From NCBI GenBank assembly GCA_037903355.1, contig JBAJFE010000057.1:1-64000 (forward strand): DNA of 64,000 bases, read 5' to 3'. This stretch comes from Trichuris trichiura (lineage: Eukaryota; Nematoda; Enoplea; Trichinellida; Trichuridae). The notes below the pieces were generated by a model that worked only from the letters and a program-made list of their open reading frames with translations, was not told the origin of the DNA and did not search any database. Position numbers and translations under genes: made by a program. Shown in pieces: positions 22,661-34,283 of this stretch; the stretch's first letter is position 1, and the number at the start of each line of letters is the position of its first letter.

Positions 22661-23691
22661 GACTCTTCTCTCCAACGAACATTGGCAAGATCCGCTGTTC
22701 AGTATCTTTCGAAAAAAGCCACTTGCTTATCAGTATTGTGCTTGAGCAGTAATGTCTGCCCATCGCTATAAAAGATGCATTCCCTTTTGCAGTTGTGCGG
22801 TTTACCTACCTTCTGTCAGCTGTTGAATACTTAGCATTCTATAAGAGAATGAAAAATGATATTCATTGGATTCAAGCAGCACAATGACAGCGTACAACAA
22901 GCTGCATTGTCAGAACGAAAAACCAACAAAGAAAAATTGGAAATCTGCACAGAATCTTGGGCAGATATCATGAAAAGATATGTACAATTCAACATGCTGG
23001 CGCAGTACATTTCGCAACTAACGAATGCGGGCTCACAACAAAACGAGTTGTTACATCGCTTTGTTCATCAATGACCACTGAAAGACTAACCATTACCGTC
23101 AAATATCGTTAGTATTTTGAATCAATGTGCAATACTAAAGAAAGCTGTTCACTAATATCCTGCGCATCATTTTACCTCGCGAACTAGAGTTCTCAAGGAG
23201 TATTCTAGAGTTACATATTGTTCTGCAATGACGTGGCTGTTTGATTTATGTTCCGACGGCCAAACGCGAAATAAGTTTAAGCGTAGAATAATTAGTACGT
23301 AAAAGCAGTTATTGCAACATTTCTTTATAAATTATGCTTCTTAAAAAGCTGGAATTTTCTACCTCATCGCTACTGTTAAAATCTGAGTATTTTGAAGTAA
23401 AACGCGAGCACAAAGTGTCGCGATGCAAAGGCGTTTTCGAACGTGCATTACGCGCACGCGGTTTTGCATAATGACTTGAACTATTTTGCTCTGAAATGTT
23501 GTGAATGCTTAAGGACGTTATTGTACGCCGGTACAATTAAATAAAATGAGCCTTTCCTATGATCTGTTAAAGCGAATTCAGTTTAAATTTTTTATTTTAA
23601 AGTAACTTGTTAATGACGCGCAGGTTATTAGTAGCCACGTCTAACGTTTACCATACTGTAATGTAAAATTTGGACGATATTGAACCGGGCG

Positions 23692-23749
23692 GTCGGTTTC
23701 GTTAAGTAGCCGAGGGGGCCACTTTGCCCTCGGCAAAACGAACACCGAC
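23692..23749 (+). other. Conserved hairpin, unit B of copy 1
   Basis: Outer GTCGGT (23692-23697) pairs with ACCGAC (23744-23749), TTCGTT with AACGAA, and inner GCCGAGGG with CCCTCGGC. It is followed by AAAACAG and a GTATGT donor-like site. It has the same layout as unit A, with different sequence. Confidence 0.65.
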
Positions 23750-23978
23750 TGGTAAAGGAAAAGATATGTTAAAACAGGTATGTTTCGCCAGCGATTATAT
23801 TTCTTCGAATCTACTTCATGCGTTGACTATTCCAGGGCCTCTGCGTAGGGTTTTTCTTGTTTAGTGCCGTCTAGTTCAGGCAATTTTGCATTGTATGCTA
23901 TTACTGTGTTAATATCTGAGCAGAACAGACGCTAAAATCGTGCGCATATGTTTTCTCAGTTCAATTTTCATGTTTTAG

Positions 23979-24165
23979 GTGGACGATATGAAAACTGAAG
24001 GCCGCCAGGAACTCTGCCGACTTGCCAATCGTGTTAAGGTACAACAACTGTTCCGCTTCCTGTTACGCATGTAAATAAGCTGCTTTTCAGGTTATTTTTC
24101 ATCCAGAGTTCTTGGCGGTAACTGGGGCACTTCAAAATGGGCCGTGGTTACCAGTTAAAAAATAG
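23979..24165 (+). pseudogene. Glycogen synthase exon pair, unit B of copy 1
   Basis: Blocks 23979-24038 and 24091-24165 are separated by a 52-nt GT-AG intron, phase 0. The peptide is VDDMKTEGRQELCRLANRVK then VIFHPEFLAVTGALQNG and a stop at 24163-24165. It is diverged from unit A in the first block but keeps NRVK|VIFHPEFLA and both splice sites. Confidence 0.62.
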
Positions 24166-25943
24166 TAGCCCAAATTTAATTTTTGCCTGTTGGTATTCTC
24201 AAATCAATTATTAGAAGCACTTTAAGATGGGAAGAAAGACTGGGCGGCATTTCGATTCAGCAGTTCAGTATATGGGCGCTGGTAGCAGTGACTCGTTTGT
24301 TCCGTTGCGATTATTATCTCACTTTAACTGCAAGTGCTGGTTGGCAGCCAACCGTAGCGTAAAAGTCATGAAGTTGGAATTCTCACAGACTTAGTATTTG
24401 TTCATTCGCGGATGGTGCTCTTGAATCGATGATATTCGTTGTAATATGCCAATCGCTGTTCTCCCCTGGAGCAATTTTGCGTCTGGAAGGCTATCTCATT
24501 TTTTCGAAATAAAGCGCTCACATTATACCTCCCTACAAATAAACAACTCATTAGCTGAAGAGTAGACTGCATCAGTCTTGAAAGCCCCATTTCTTAATTT
24601 GTTTCTTGTTTTAAAAAAGAAAGCCTCATAAAAGCATAATAAACTGTACTACAAAGTTTGGTGAGGTTTAAAGGTTTGTATTATCAAGACAAAGCAACGT
24701 TGAAAGCAGCACCTGCTGAAAAACTAAGTGGCGGGTTATGCACGGAAAAATGGAATTAGGTCTAATAACTGGATGCGCAATGTTCTGCATGCTGCTGCCG
24801 TTGAATGAAACAGAACCAAGATAATATATATGCGTTATAGAAGTAAAGCCAAAAGAATGAGATCTCCTTTATTAGTTAAAGTAAGGAGCTTGCTTGAACT
24901 GCATTTCTGCCTTCCCAGAAGGCTCTCAGCCAGTCAGTGCTGTTTGGTGTGCGGGAAGAGCATCTGCTTTCGTTGAGCAACTGCTAGCGTTTTCTGTGTA
25001 AATTCACGGCACTGTTACATAGTTGTTTTCTCCATTATACATTCAATGAATTGAAAACCACCTTGTTCTTTCTTTTGCTAGTAGAAAGCGTTGTAGATTG
25101 TGAATGAAATCGGATCACGGGAACGAATACGAAGAGAATACGAAATTGTATTTTATTTTCCTGTGCTCACAAAATGTAGGGAATACGAATACTTTATTCA
25201 CAAATCTGAGCTTCCTGAAATAATGTTGTTCTGTCGTCAACTAGCAGTCGAATCGATCATAATCAATCCGTACTCTTTGCCTGCGCGACTACTTGCATTG
25301 CATAATTCCGACCTTCTCCCCTTATGGTGCTTCTTCTGCAGAGCGAATGGCGCGTAGTGACCTCAGAGTAACCACTGACATTGGATGAGTCCATTGGAAT
25401 ATCCTTCTCACCACAGGGGTTTATTGGTTGGTTTGTACGAGCTGTTTGTGGAAGGAAATAAGAAGTTTCTTTTTCCTTTCCAACAAAGGCGACGTAATAT
25501 CTTCTCTGCTGTTTCCGTGCTCAAGGGAACACGAACGCTTCGGCCCACAATGCGGCAATTTAGTTCCGTGGCTTCATCAGAAATATCTTCACTTAAAGAC
25601 AGAGTTGACAGTTATGTCCAACAATGAATATATCGTAACGATCTTCCAGCATTCCGTCTTCCTGGGTAACTGATGAGCATTGATAAAAAGAAACGTTTTA
25701 ATATTATTAGCTACTAGTTATTATGTAATATGCATGTTATGTTATGTTTTTCTGCTGTAAAGCAAAAATCTTTCAACGGGTCGATCGTTCAGGGAAGTGT
25801 ACATGGACTTTTACCCGCTCGATGCCTCCACGAAGACAAGTCAAATCAGAAACGTTTTAGTCTCGTTCACGCCAAGAAACCAAAACGAAAATTCGTAGAA
25901 GCTTTTGGCTAACTCCTGAGCCGTCTTCAGCGCAGTATTTCAT

Positions 25944-26561
25944 TTAACTGTTGCACGACAGAAGGTTTAGCGTTTGTAGTATGCTGGCTGCCGCTTCAGT
26001 GTCGCTGTTGTACTTTTCAAGCAAGCCCTTTTCGGCCAATTTTGTTTTCATTCTTCTGACCAAATGGACGAAGCAGCCGGCCGCATGTGCATAAAGAAAG
26101 ACGGCACTTACTGCGTTCATCGCTGCCTGGTCAAAGTTCATCGAGACGGACTGTGGAGCTAAGTCAGGCCACATTTTCTTTGCTGCCGAAAACGTGCGGT
26201 GGTATGTGGCTTCTTGCTTATCTGGAAGCAAGGCGACAAGCACTGGAATGAAGAAACCTCCTCTTTCGGCCATAAGGACAAAGACATGCGGAAACAGCGA
26301 AGACTTGATATCCACCGTGACATTGGCAACCAGGTTCTCCATATAGTTGCTCCAGGCTCCATTGGACAAGCGTCCAAAAATTCCATTCGCTTCCAGTAAC
26401 TCTACTTCTTCTCCAATGCGGAAGAAGTAGAGTTGCTGGAAGCGAATCCTCAATATGCTCATGTTAGGTTCCCTGATGGACGAGATTCTACCGTGTCTCT
26501 TCGCGACCTGGCGCCTGCTGAATATTCTCGTCCTGAAGTCCATATCGTTTAGGACGATCAA
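25944..26561 (-). pseudogene. Mutator-like (MULE) transposase relic
   Basis: The 205-codon frame contains the MULE transposase core order: FPHVFVLMAERGGFFIPVL, ALLPDKQEATYHRTF, then SVSMNFDQAAMNAV..VFLYAHAAGCFVHLVRRM, matching the FIP..ALLP.K...Y...F, FE.AA..A...VFP.A...GC.FH..Q pattern of animal MULE proteins. The expected DGTF Asp block is degraded (VDIKSSLF), and the N-terminal part is disrupted by a palindrome at 26385-26447. No complete element is visible. A 31-base word (TGTAGTATGCTGGCTGCCGC...) occurs at the 3' end and again at about 26753-26783. Confidence 0.75.
26385..26447. repeat. Palindrome inside the MULE relic
   Basis: ATTCGCTTCCAGTAACTC... at 26385-26411 is inverted at 26421-26447 around a spacer of about 9 nt, with one mismatch. 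The coding frame crosses it, so the N-terminal side is probably duplicated and inverted. Confidence 0.7.
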
Positions 26562-27839
26562 GATTACCGCCCAAAGAAAGCACTAAAGCTGGCCAGGAGA
26601 CGTCTGAACTACCGACCGCTGAAGACCGCTTATTGTCAGAGTCCGAACTAGCCCTCGAAGAAGAACCGATAGCACTCCGTCGGTCGACGCGAATACGGCG
26701 TTCTCCAGATCGCCTGGAGCTCTGACAGCTTTTCCGAATGAATGGGGTGAATGTAGTATGCTGGCTGCCGCTTCAGTGTCGCATATCGATCACTGTACCT
26801 CTGTATCCTGATCGTAATCGTTCTCTTACTGTCCAGTTGATGCAAGCCCGCTATCTCTAGTGCTCCGTCTCTTTGACTGCTCTCTCTATCTCCAGATGCT
26901 AGCTGTCATTTAAGTTGAGTAAAACCAGAGCTTGCTTTCGTGACAGCGTTGGAGCCAGGTTCCAACAGTTGTCGCATGGGCATCTGACGAATGCTTCAAT
27001 TTTTGCGGCAGTGCTCGCAAAGGTGGCCAACCCCCCTGCATACCTGCTACCTACAAAAAATACATTCATAATGATAACTCGAGAAGAACGGCAAACAAAC
27101 AATGAAAAATTTGAAACAATAAAACTAAGCCTATATAGTTCGTCGATTATCTATCCAGTACAACCTGCAGGCCCAGGTGTATTTGACAACAAGGAACTTT
27201 TCAAATCAGAGCGTTTATCCGCACGAAATAATAACACGCAAGACTAGATGGTTGTTTAGTAGCGCCCCTATCAGTTTTGCGTATGACTCATCCTTCTGAG
27301 CTTTCCTCTGCGAATCAGCAACTTCAGTTGGTCATTGCGGATGGTATTTAGTGACCTTTATATTATTCTGGCTACGCAGAGCCACCTTACAAAGAAGAAA
27401 CCCCACAAAATTGCCATTTTGGGAAAACGAAAGAGACAGTCGCCCATAACTGGCAAATATACGAAATAATACACTTACCTGGCTTGAGATTTGAAGAGCA
27501 AGCACTCTTGCATCACCCAGCAAGGTCAATAGGTCAACCTTGCCTCGGGGCAAGTAAAAGAGTGCAAAATATCATCAAAACTTTCCTGTTTGCGGGAAAG
27601 GTTACCAGTTCTGAAAGTATTCCTACAGTATACGCTAACGAGAGCGCAAGTTAGTTTGCATTATAACACAAATTAGCACTGTTCTAAAGATAAAGACGCG
27701 CCGCTAGCTTGCTTAATATTTTTCGCAGGACTAGGAATAAATGCATGCAGACAATCAATGTTAAGTTTCTGAAGCCGTACTTGACAAATAGTCCTGTGTA
27801 TTTCTTACGCACTTTAGTATTCATATTACTAAAAGCGAT

Positions 27840-28018
27840 CAGACTGCTCCCTTACACTGCTGACAACGGAACAAGAGAGTTCCGAAACGTACAGTATAGA
27901 ATTGTTCTATATTTTCTCTGACAATTTGCTCACCCATTCGTTGGCAGGGCATTTTGAAGTTTACTTACAGGTACGTCAAACGGGCCATAACCGTGAATCA
28001 GAAGAGCAACTATGAAAA
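27840..28018 (+). mobile_element. Penelope-like terminal fragment
   Basis: CTGCTGACAACGGAACAAGAGAGTTCCGAAACG-type hairpin at about 27857-27890, followed by the CCCATTCGTTGGCAGGGCA and AACCGTGAATCAGAAGAGC blocks shared with the reverse strand of 22142-22350. It ends directly at an AAT microsatellite. Confidence 0.6.
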
Positions 28019-28019
28019 A

Positions 28020-28024
28020 ATAAC

Positions 28025-28098
<74 letters not shown>
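28020..28098 (+). repeat. (AAT)n microsatellite
   Basis: About 26 uninterrupted AAT-type units lie between the Penelope-like end and a pogo-like end. Confidence 0.95.
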
Positions 28099-28100
<2 letters not shown>

Positions 28101-28102
28101 TA

Positions 28103-28124
28103 CAGTAGACCCTCCTTATCCGCG
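28103..28124 (+). mobile_element. Pogo/Tigger-like terminal sequence
   Basis: TA followed by CAGTAGACCCTCCTTATCCG, the typical start of Tigger/pogo-type DNA transposons. A related end, inverted, lies at 32805-32825 (CCGCGGATAACGAGGGCCTA). The sequences inward of the two ends do not match, and no transposase lies between them. Confidence 0.5.
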
Positions 28125-28262
28125 ATTTTTGGTTCCAGGACTTTCCGGGTGTAACATATTCCGCGTAAAGTCAAGTCCCGTGCTCAAAATATGGAATCAT
28201 TTGTAAACAACCTGTGCGCTTTCTTGTGTACACTACAAATGGAAATGAAATTTCGGCTCTTT

Positions 28263-29097
28263 TATGCTACGGGGGCGCCGGAAGTTGAGGCGGCAACTTC
28301 AAAGGCGGTCACGTGATCAATACTACGTCACCAGAACAATGGGTGACTTAAGTCATTGTTCACTGTGTACACATGCGAGCGATCCGTATCAGCCAAAGAA
28401 CGCTGCACAGCTGGAAACAGTTGGCCGTTCTGGTAATTGTTTCCAAGTGCGTCCTATAACCCTGCCGGCCATCCTGTCCTGCCCTAGCCTAAGCATAAGC
28501 CTAAGCCTAAGCTTAAGCCTAAACCTTAACATGACGCGTGTTCATTGCTGCTGTTGGGTTTTGCAGTTTTGACCGTGGCGCAAACGACAAGAAGCATAGC
28601 GCAAAGTAACGTTATTTGGCGATCACTGAACAAGCGAGCAATGAGTAACGCAAAAAGGGAAAAAGCATACGTACTGCTAACGCGGGCGCTCAGCCTGACG
28701 AAGGCGACGCGTCGATTTCGCTGGAGGCGCATCCGACGGGTTCACTCGGGTGTACCTAATCAGGCAGAAGGCATGTCGATGGCAAGTTGTCACTAGATCC
28801 CGGGACAGACATAAAGCAGAATGAGATTTACCCTGTCTACCAAGGCACGCCTCAGCTCGGAAAGTTGACCTGCGATGTTTTTCACGAATTCCTACACGAC
28901 GCCTCAGCTTGAGCACCTGCAGGCCCCATTGTGTTTCCCGTAACTTCAATGCATGCGCATCTGCTAAATTCCATGCTTTCACTAAACCTGACAATAATGT
29001 CCGTCCCGTTGTACCGATAACAACCATTTATTACGCTGTAGAGTCGCAGATTACGCTATGAACTAGCCGCCCCCACTTCCGACGCCCCCGTAGCATA
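28263..29097. mobile_element. 835-bp DNA element with 32-bp terminal inverted repeats
   Basis: The left end TATGCTACGGGGGCGCCGGA is repeated inverted at the right end with three mismatches over 32 nt. TA at each tip is a possible target duplication. No transposase is encoded. It contains a telomere-like hexamer run (28483-28528). Confidence 0.7.
28483..28528 (+). repeat. Degenerate telomere-like GCCTAA hexamer array
   Basis: About seven imperfect CCTAAG/GCCTAA units (complement TTAGGC, the standard nematode telomere hexamer). Shorter runs occur at about 4562, 15343, 35041 and, inverted, 46095. Confidence 0.6.
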
Positions 29098-29816
29098 CTA
29101 GACTCGAAATTTCTTATAGTTACTAATATTAGTTAGTTCTGAATAAATAGTTTAATGAAGAACATGTTAAAGAAAATAACGACATGCGAGAACCCCTGAA
29201 TATATTGGAATGCGAATTACTTTCAGAGTGCACCTTTTTAGCTGTAAGCAAAGTATACGGGCTTTTATTGTTACTGTATTGCTCCGTTATTTCAGTAAAC
29301 ACAAAGTTACTACGAAGCTTAGGACAACATCGTAACAATAAAAGCTGCATACTCCACAAGAACTACTACAATCCCGTACGAAGAAACTCATTACAATGCT
29401 GTAAGCGAAAGGTGAGAGCGCTGAACCACAGCTCACACTATTGACTCTAGTTCGTCTTTAACAACAATCATTGCCTGTGCAATGCGCTAACGTTAGCTAA
29501 TGTTGGTGAGGCAGAAGATCTTTTCGACTCTACGGCCCACTTCAGCACATAACATGCCGCTATTCAAAAGATCCAATATCTTTATTTTCTCTTAGAGAAA
29601 CAACACTTTAGGGTCCCCCTCTTTGCGTGTGAAGAATTGCTTCGATCACTCACGTTTTTTGTCAGTCATCTCTTACAAATAACTAACGAAAATGTGAAAT
29701 GGGTTAATTTTGCTATTAGTGAGTGATAAACTGAATTACTCACGCGCTTTTAGAACACGTTCTCATTGCCTGTGATAGCCGACCAATGGCGGGCTACAAC
29801 TGCCAATAGTCTAACA

Positions 29817-30292
29817 CAGTGCTTCTCAAGGCGTGGGTCGCCATGGCTTTCCTGTTGAGACTTCCGAGCGTTTGAGCCCTTCAATTCTGATTTGTTGATT
29901 TTGAGAGCGCTGATTGGCTGGATGGGAGGATGGAGTATAGCCGGGACGTCATAATGTAGGTGCTGCACAAAGTTCTAGGGGGAAAGCGTTTCCTGGAAAG
30001 TGTGTCGAACACTTACTTTTTTACCTCTGAGCCGGTTGCCTCGTCCCCCCGGTCCTCCCTTCCAGTCAATCAGAATTGCGGAGCGCAACAGCATGCAGCT
30101 TTCTCTTGGGCGGGAGAGAGTACTTGACCAGCAGGGCATACCTTCCTATGCACTTCAACACAATTGCCCGGGTGGGGCTTGTGCCCCCGTCCCCCCTCCC
30201 CACAGCTTCAAAGGGCTCCCTTGGCGATTTGGGTCCCCTGGACGCCAAAAAAGCCCCCCAGTGGGGTACATGCCTCACTGTGAAAACCAATG
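29817..30292. mobile_element. Non-autonomous hAT-type element with perfect 8-bp target duplication
   Basis: GTCTAACA occurs at 29809-29816 and 30293-30300, immediately outside the element. The left end CAGTGCTTCTCA and the right end (reverse complement CATTGGTTTTCA) match at 9 of 12 positions, which fits short hAT terminal repeats. The 476-bp interior has a G/C-rich tract and no transposase motif, so it is a MITE. Confidence 0.8.
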
Positions 30293-30300
30293 GTCTAACA

Positions 30301-32804
30301 TAAATGCTGTTCAGTCAATCAAAGACATCCTGTCTTCAAAGAAAGGCTGCTTAGTGAGTTGACGAGCTAATGCGTCGCAACTGCTCTATTAGTACTTAAT
30401 CGGAGCACTTCACAGTACAGTGAGGTCAACACATTCGTTACGACTGCATGCGAAACTACGGTGGCGGTGAGAGATCTTTCATCGTAGGTCAAGCGAGCGC
30501 TGAGAGAAATGCTCTTCTCACGTTAACCCTTCAATGAAATTGTCGTCCGTTCTCTTCTCAGGTCTATTAGTATGTCTTCCTCAGGTTCATCACTAACCCT
30601 TGCTGAATCTTTGTTTAGCATTCTTGCAACGCGGCATTCGCTGACATGTCCTCTTGGACGTGGTAACATCTTATTGCCTATGTCTGTTACGTAGCAGGCA
30701 TTGCAAGCACATTCTATTTGTCAAATGATTCTGGTTTACTATATAGTGGTATCGTGGTTTTCGTATTCCTCACAATAGACTAATGGACACAGATCTGAGT
30801 AGATCCGTGAATTTAGTATTCACTGTTCATTAATGACAGAGACTTGAGGAAGAACGCAAGTAACGGGAACTTTCCTGGTACTGTTAGGCGTAAAGGCTCT
30901 GCAGATTTTGCCAATGCTCACTCGACCTTTGGCTAAAGACAACTTGTCGTACAAAGCTGTTCGACCTACAGAACCTTAATATGGCGCCTTATGTTCACTA
31001 TGAACTAAGTCGGTAAAGCGAGAATTGTTCTAATGAATCAGGACAAGCGGCGCAGGTTAATTCTTTGACCAGTTGTGAAACTTTTATAACACCCTGTCAA
31101 TGACGATACCTTGCCTTTGATTTGTTATGGCTCAAGAAAGTAGCAGGTATGCTCCGAAGACTATCAAGGTGCACCTGTTTGCTTTCGAAGGCGAAAGTTA
31201 AGGCATTTGTTCACAAACCGCTACCCCTTATGCAGTCTCTTAATTAAACACAATGAACAATGAGGAGCAAATGTTAGATTGACATTCGAACAAGTCATCC
31301 GTGTTACCCAGGTTTATAATTACGAACAGAATGAAGAGCTAAGACAGAGTTCTTATTTTTGCGCCTTTCTTAGGCTTGGTAGGTGTTGTGGTATTCAGAG
31401 CAGAATTGAGAACTGTAGCAACAGGAAAAACCACAACATTAACATTCTTTTACTAAGCCCACTGAATAGCGAACGAAAGAAAACACAACCAGCTACAGCG
31501 AACGACAGTGAAGAGAAAGCCAGCGGGAGCAGCTGGGCAGCTAACGGTAAGTCACACAGTTGGCAATCCGCCAAACGTGAGTGATCCTGACATTCGTAGT
31601 TGATACGCTCATATTGACGTGCCAGTTCGCATTCCTTAATGTACGTTACGATTGTGATGTGTGGTCTGTCATTTTGTCAAACAAACTGAAGGCACCCAGT
31701 TGCACAATCCTTTCTATATTCATAATTAACTTTGAAGTCTCTGTCCCAGTTAATAGAAGGATTATGGCATACCAGAGCGCCTCTAGTTTTTCATAGGGTA
31801 ACATGCTCCCGTGACGTATGATCTTCAGCGGGAGGATAAGAGAACATTGAGACAGATGCAGGGGCATCAAGTTCAGATGAAGTATCAGCTGTTCTGATCA
31901 GTATAACCCTTTACCCCTTCATCCGTATCTTGCTCATAAAGACAGCTGCAAGCAACCAGATGTTGCGTGTGTTTAATTACCTTCTGCTGGCTACAGAACC
32001 AGAAGCGTTCCGAAAGCTTTGAGGCAATCATCTTCTATTGTCACCTAAACATAAAATTCTTCTCTCAGCCTTCACAATCTTCAACAACTAAAACCCAGGT
32101 CGTTTAACAGCTGTGAGTATTGAGCAACGATTATCTTGGATGAACATAATGGGGTGACGATTCTGACATTGATTTGCACTTTTCACTAAAAGAAGTTGTT
32201 AAACTATGGTGTAAAAAATGCATTTTTTTCTACTTAAAATTATTGCACGCCAAACGACATTTCAACTTCAGTAGACTAAGCTGTGCTGTTACCCTTTTCA
32301 ACCTTTGCTGTTGTTAACAGAGCTCCTAATCTGTCAAACGGGCACTAGCTCAAGTAAATTTAAAATTTTGCTGCATTAACCGATCTTAAATTGTTTCTTG
32401 AAAAAACGTATGCAGCCTTTCTGAGACAGTCAGTATTCAAGCTTTACTCCTTCTATGGATAAGGAATTTTACTACTATTCATAAGCCGTCATGACTTAAG
32501 AAGCTGACTTACAATAGTATGAGGTACCTAAGCCTAATTTTGGGAAATGATAAATTAAAAGCAACAGGTGAGTGATAGCTCATCGTAGTAACACGAGGTA
32601 TTAGCATTATGCGCAGAGTTGAGAAGACATAAGAATAGAAAGACCATTTTCTCAGGTCACATGATGGAATCCTATCACTAAATACAGAAAAAAGAATACT
32701 GCGGCGCTTCTATATTCAGCAGCGATTCGTCAGTCTCTGCTGAAAATGACGTCATTGTTTTCTAAAGACAAACCGCGTTGAGTCAAATATGCGGATAAAA
32801 AGAC
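30301..32804. other. Intergenic, no gene recognised
   Basis: Only short open frames. A degenerate Penelope-like word (GCGTTCCGAAAGCTTTG) occurs at about 32007-32024. Nothing else is supported. Confidence 0.4.
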
Positions 32805-33070
32805 CGCGGATAACGAGGGCCTACTTATTTTGTCTAGATTAGTAATGCTGCGTCCGTAAATATATCACCATCCTGCGCATCATCATGCCAACCAGTCACA
32901 AATGAAGTATGCTCACGCAGTATGAACTGTTGCTTAAAATTCAATAATTTCAAAAGCGGAAGAGCAGTCTTTGTTCATTAATTAAACTTGCCAAATTCAA
33001 ACGCTTCTCACGCTTTCCAGAGCATCAATCTGCGCATTAACTCGATCTTGAGCGCTGCAGGAAAAGTTAG

Positions 33071-33191
33071 TGTTACAGGGTCGCCCGCCAGAGATCGCGC
33101 ACAGCTGTCACACACGTTTACTCATTCACTGAATACCGTATATATCAGAAAGCACGTACTATAGAAGCACACAGTCTCCCATACTACTACA
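33071..33191 (-). mobile_element. Gypsy-type LTR (3'), minus orientation
   Basis: Read on the minus strand it begins TGTAGTAGTATGGGAGAC and ends CCCTGTAACA (TG...CA). It contains a TATATA box and follows a purine tract (AAAGGGGCAGGAG, 33192-33204) right after the integrase frame. The 121-bp length is short but acceptable for Gypsy. No matching 5' LTR was found. Confidence 0.65.
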
Positions 33192-34172
33192 CTCCTGCCC
33201 CTTTAATTTTTCAAACGCGCTAAGTGCTGGAGTTCCTCCTTGCTGCATCATCAGGTGGTGTCGTTGGATGTATGATTTCTTCTGGCTCAGAAATCGATGT
33301 GCCCTCGTCTGAGGCTCGAAGTTGATTGACATGGCGCCGCCACAGAACGCCGCCAGCTCTGACCATATACATGACACGACCATGGCGACCAACAATATTT
33401 CCTTTCGTCCACGTTTGTCCTGGCTTCCTGTAGTCGCGCGTCCATACAGTCTGGTTGACCAGAAACGCTTTTCTTTCCCGATAGTTCCATTTTGCCGTTC
33501 CATTCTGGAGCGACTTACTTCCACACTTTCGGTTCCCCGAGGCGTCATCAGGTTTAAAACGGTCCTTATCCGTCGCTTCATCAGCATTTCTGATGGGCTG
33601 CATTGAATAGAAGGGTGTGGAGTGCTGCGGTACATCACTAGGAACTGACGGATGCAATCCGGTGCTGTCTGTCCATCGTGTTTCTTCGCCAAGGCGCGCT
33701 TAAAGGTATCTACGAACTGTTCCACTTGGCCATTGGACTGCGGCATGTACGGAGCTGTGGTAACATGCCGAATTCCGTTAAGCGAACAGAACTGTGCAAA
33801 TTCCGACGAGACAAATTGACGCCCGTTGTCTGTGACGAGTACAACAGGAACTCCGCGATGCGCAAGCATTGTCTTTAGTGCGTCGACCACGCTTGCTGAC
33901 GTAACAATAGGCAGAGCTACTACCTCTGGCCATTCGGAAAACGAATCCACCAAGAGAAGATACATACGCCCCTCCACGGAGCCGGCCAAATCAACATGCA
34001 CCCGTTCCCATGGATTCGCCGCCGCCGAGCACGGCTTCAAGGCATAGCGTGGGGAATTCTTTTGAGCCAAGTTACAAGTCTCACATTGTCGAACCATATC
34101 CTCGATTTCACTGTTCACTTTCGCCAATAGGACCCGCGTTTGTCTACGCGCGGGCTTACGCTAGGATGTCGA
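33192..34172 (-). pseudogene. Gypsy retroelement integrase, frameshifted 3' remnant
   Basis: The minus-strand frame includes a C-C pair of the zinc finger (VRQCETC), then the retroviral-type integrase core with catalytic Asp in HVDLAG, Asp in VTDNG and Glu in NGQVEQF. Near 33545 the homology changes frame: the C-terminal motif (TVWTRDYRKPGQTWTKGNIV...YMVRAGGVLWRRHVNQLR) is read in another frame, so at least one frameshift is present. A one-base loss near 34125 also breaks the upstream join (SYW then KVNSEIE). Reverse transcriptase, protease and gag are absent. Not functional. Confidence 0.85.
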
Positions 34173-34174
34173 TC

Positions 34175-34271
<97 letters not shown>

Positions 34272-34283
34272 TATTATTATTAT
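34175..34283 (+). repeat. (TTA)n microsatellite
   Basis: About 36 TTA units with one interruption, abutting the truncated end of the Gypsy remnant. Confidence 0.95.

Larger units (their letters stand above)
19415..25705 (+). repeat. Large direct duplication, copy 1
   Basis: The segment aligns by eye with 32826-41695 in the same orientation. Anchors include TTTTGTCTAGATTA at the start, the hairpin units, CACAATAAACGAAAAAAC (about 22585 against 38215) and GCAGAGCGAATGGCGC near the end. Similarity is uneven: about 24130-25000 is almost identical to 39790-40660, while 19840-21300 against 35690-37200 has many substitutions and small indels. This copy alone carries the insertion at 22142-22350. 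Confidence 0.85.

Noticed and set aside
28020..28154. Poly-isoleucine/leucine/tyrosine frames over AAT/TTA arrays (also 34140-34297, 42803-43020)
   Set aside because: Microsatellite translations, not proteins.
30000..30362. Proline-rich 120-codon frame
   Set aside because: Lies across the G/C-rich interior of the hAT-type MITE and its flank; no splice sites or homology.
28103..32825. A single 4.7-kb Tigger element between two pogo-like ends
   Set aside because: Only about 20 nt of the ends match, the inward sequences differ, and no transposase lies between them.
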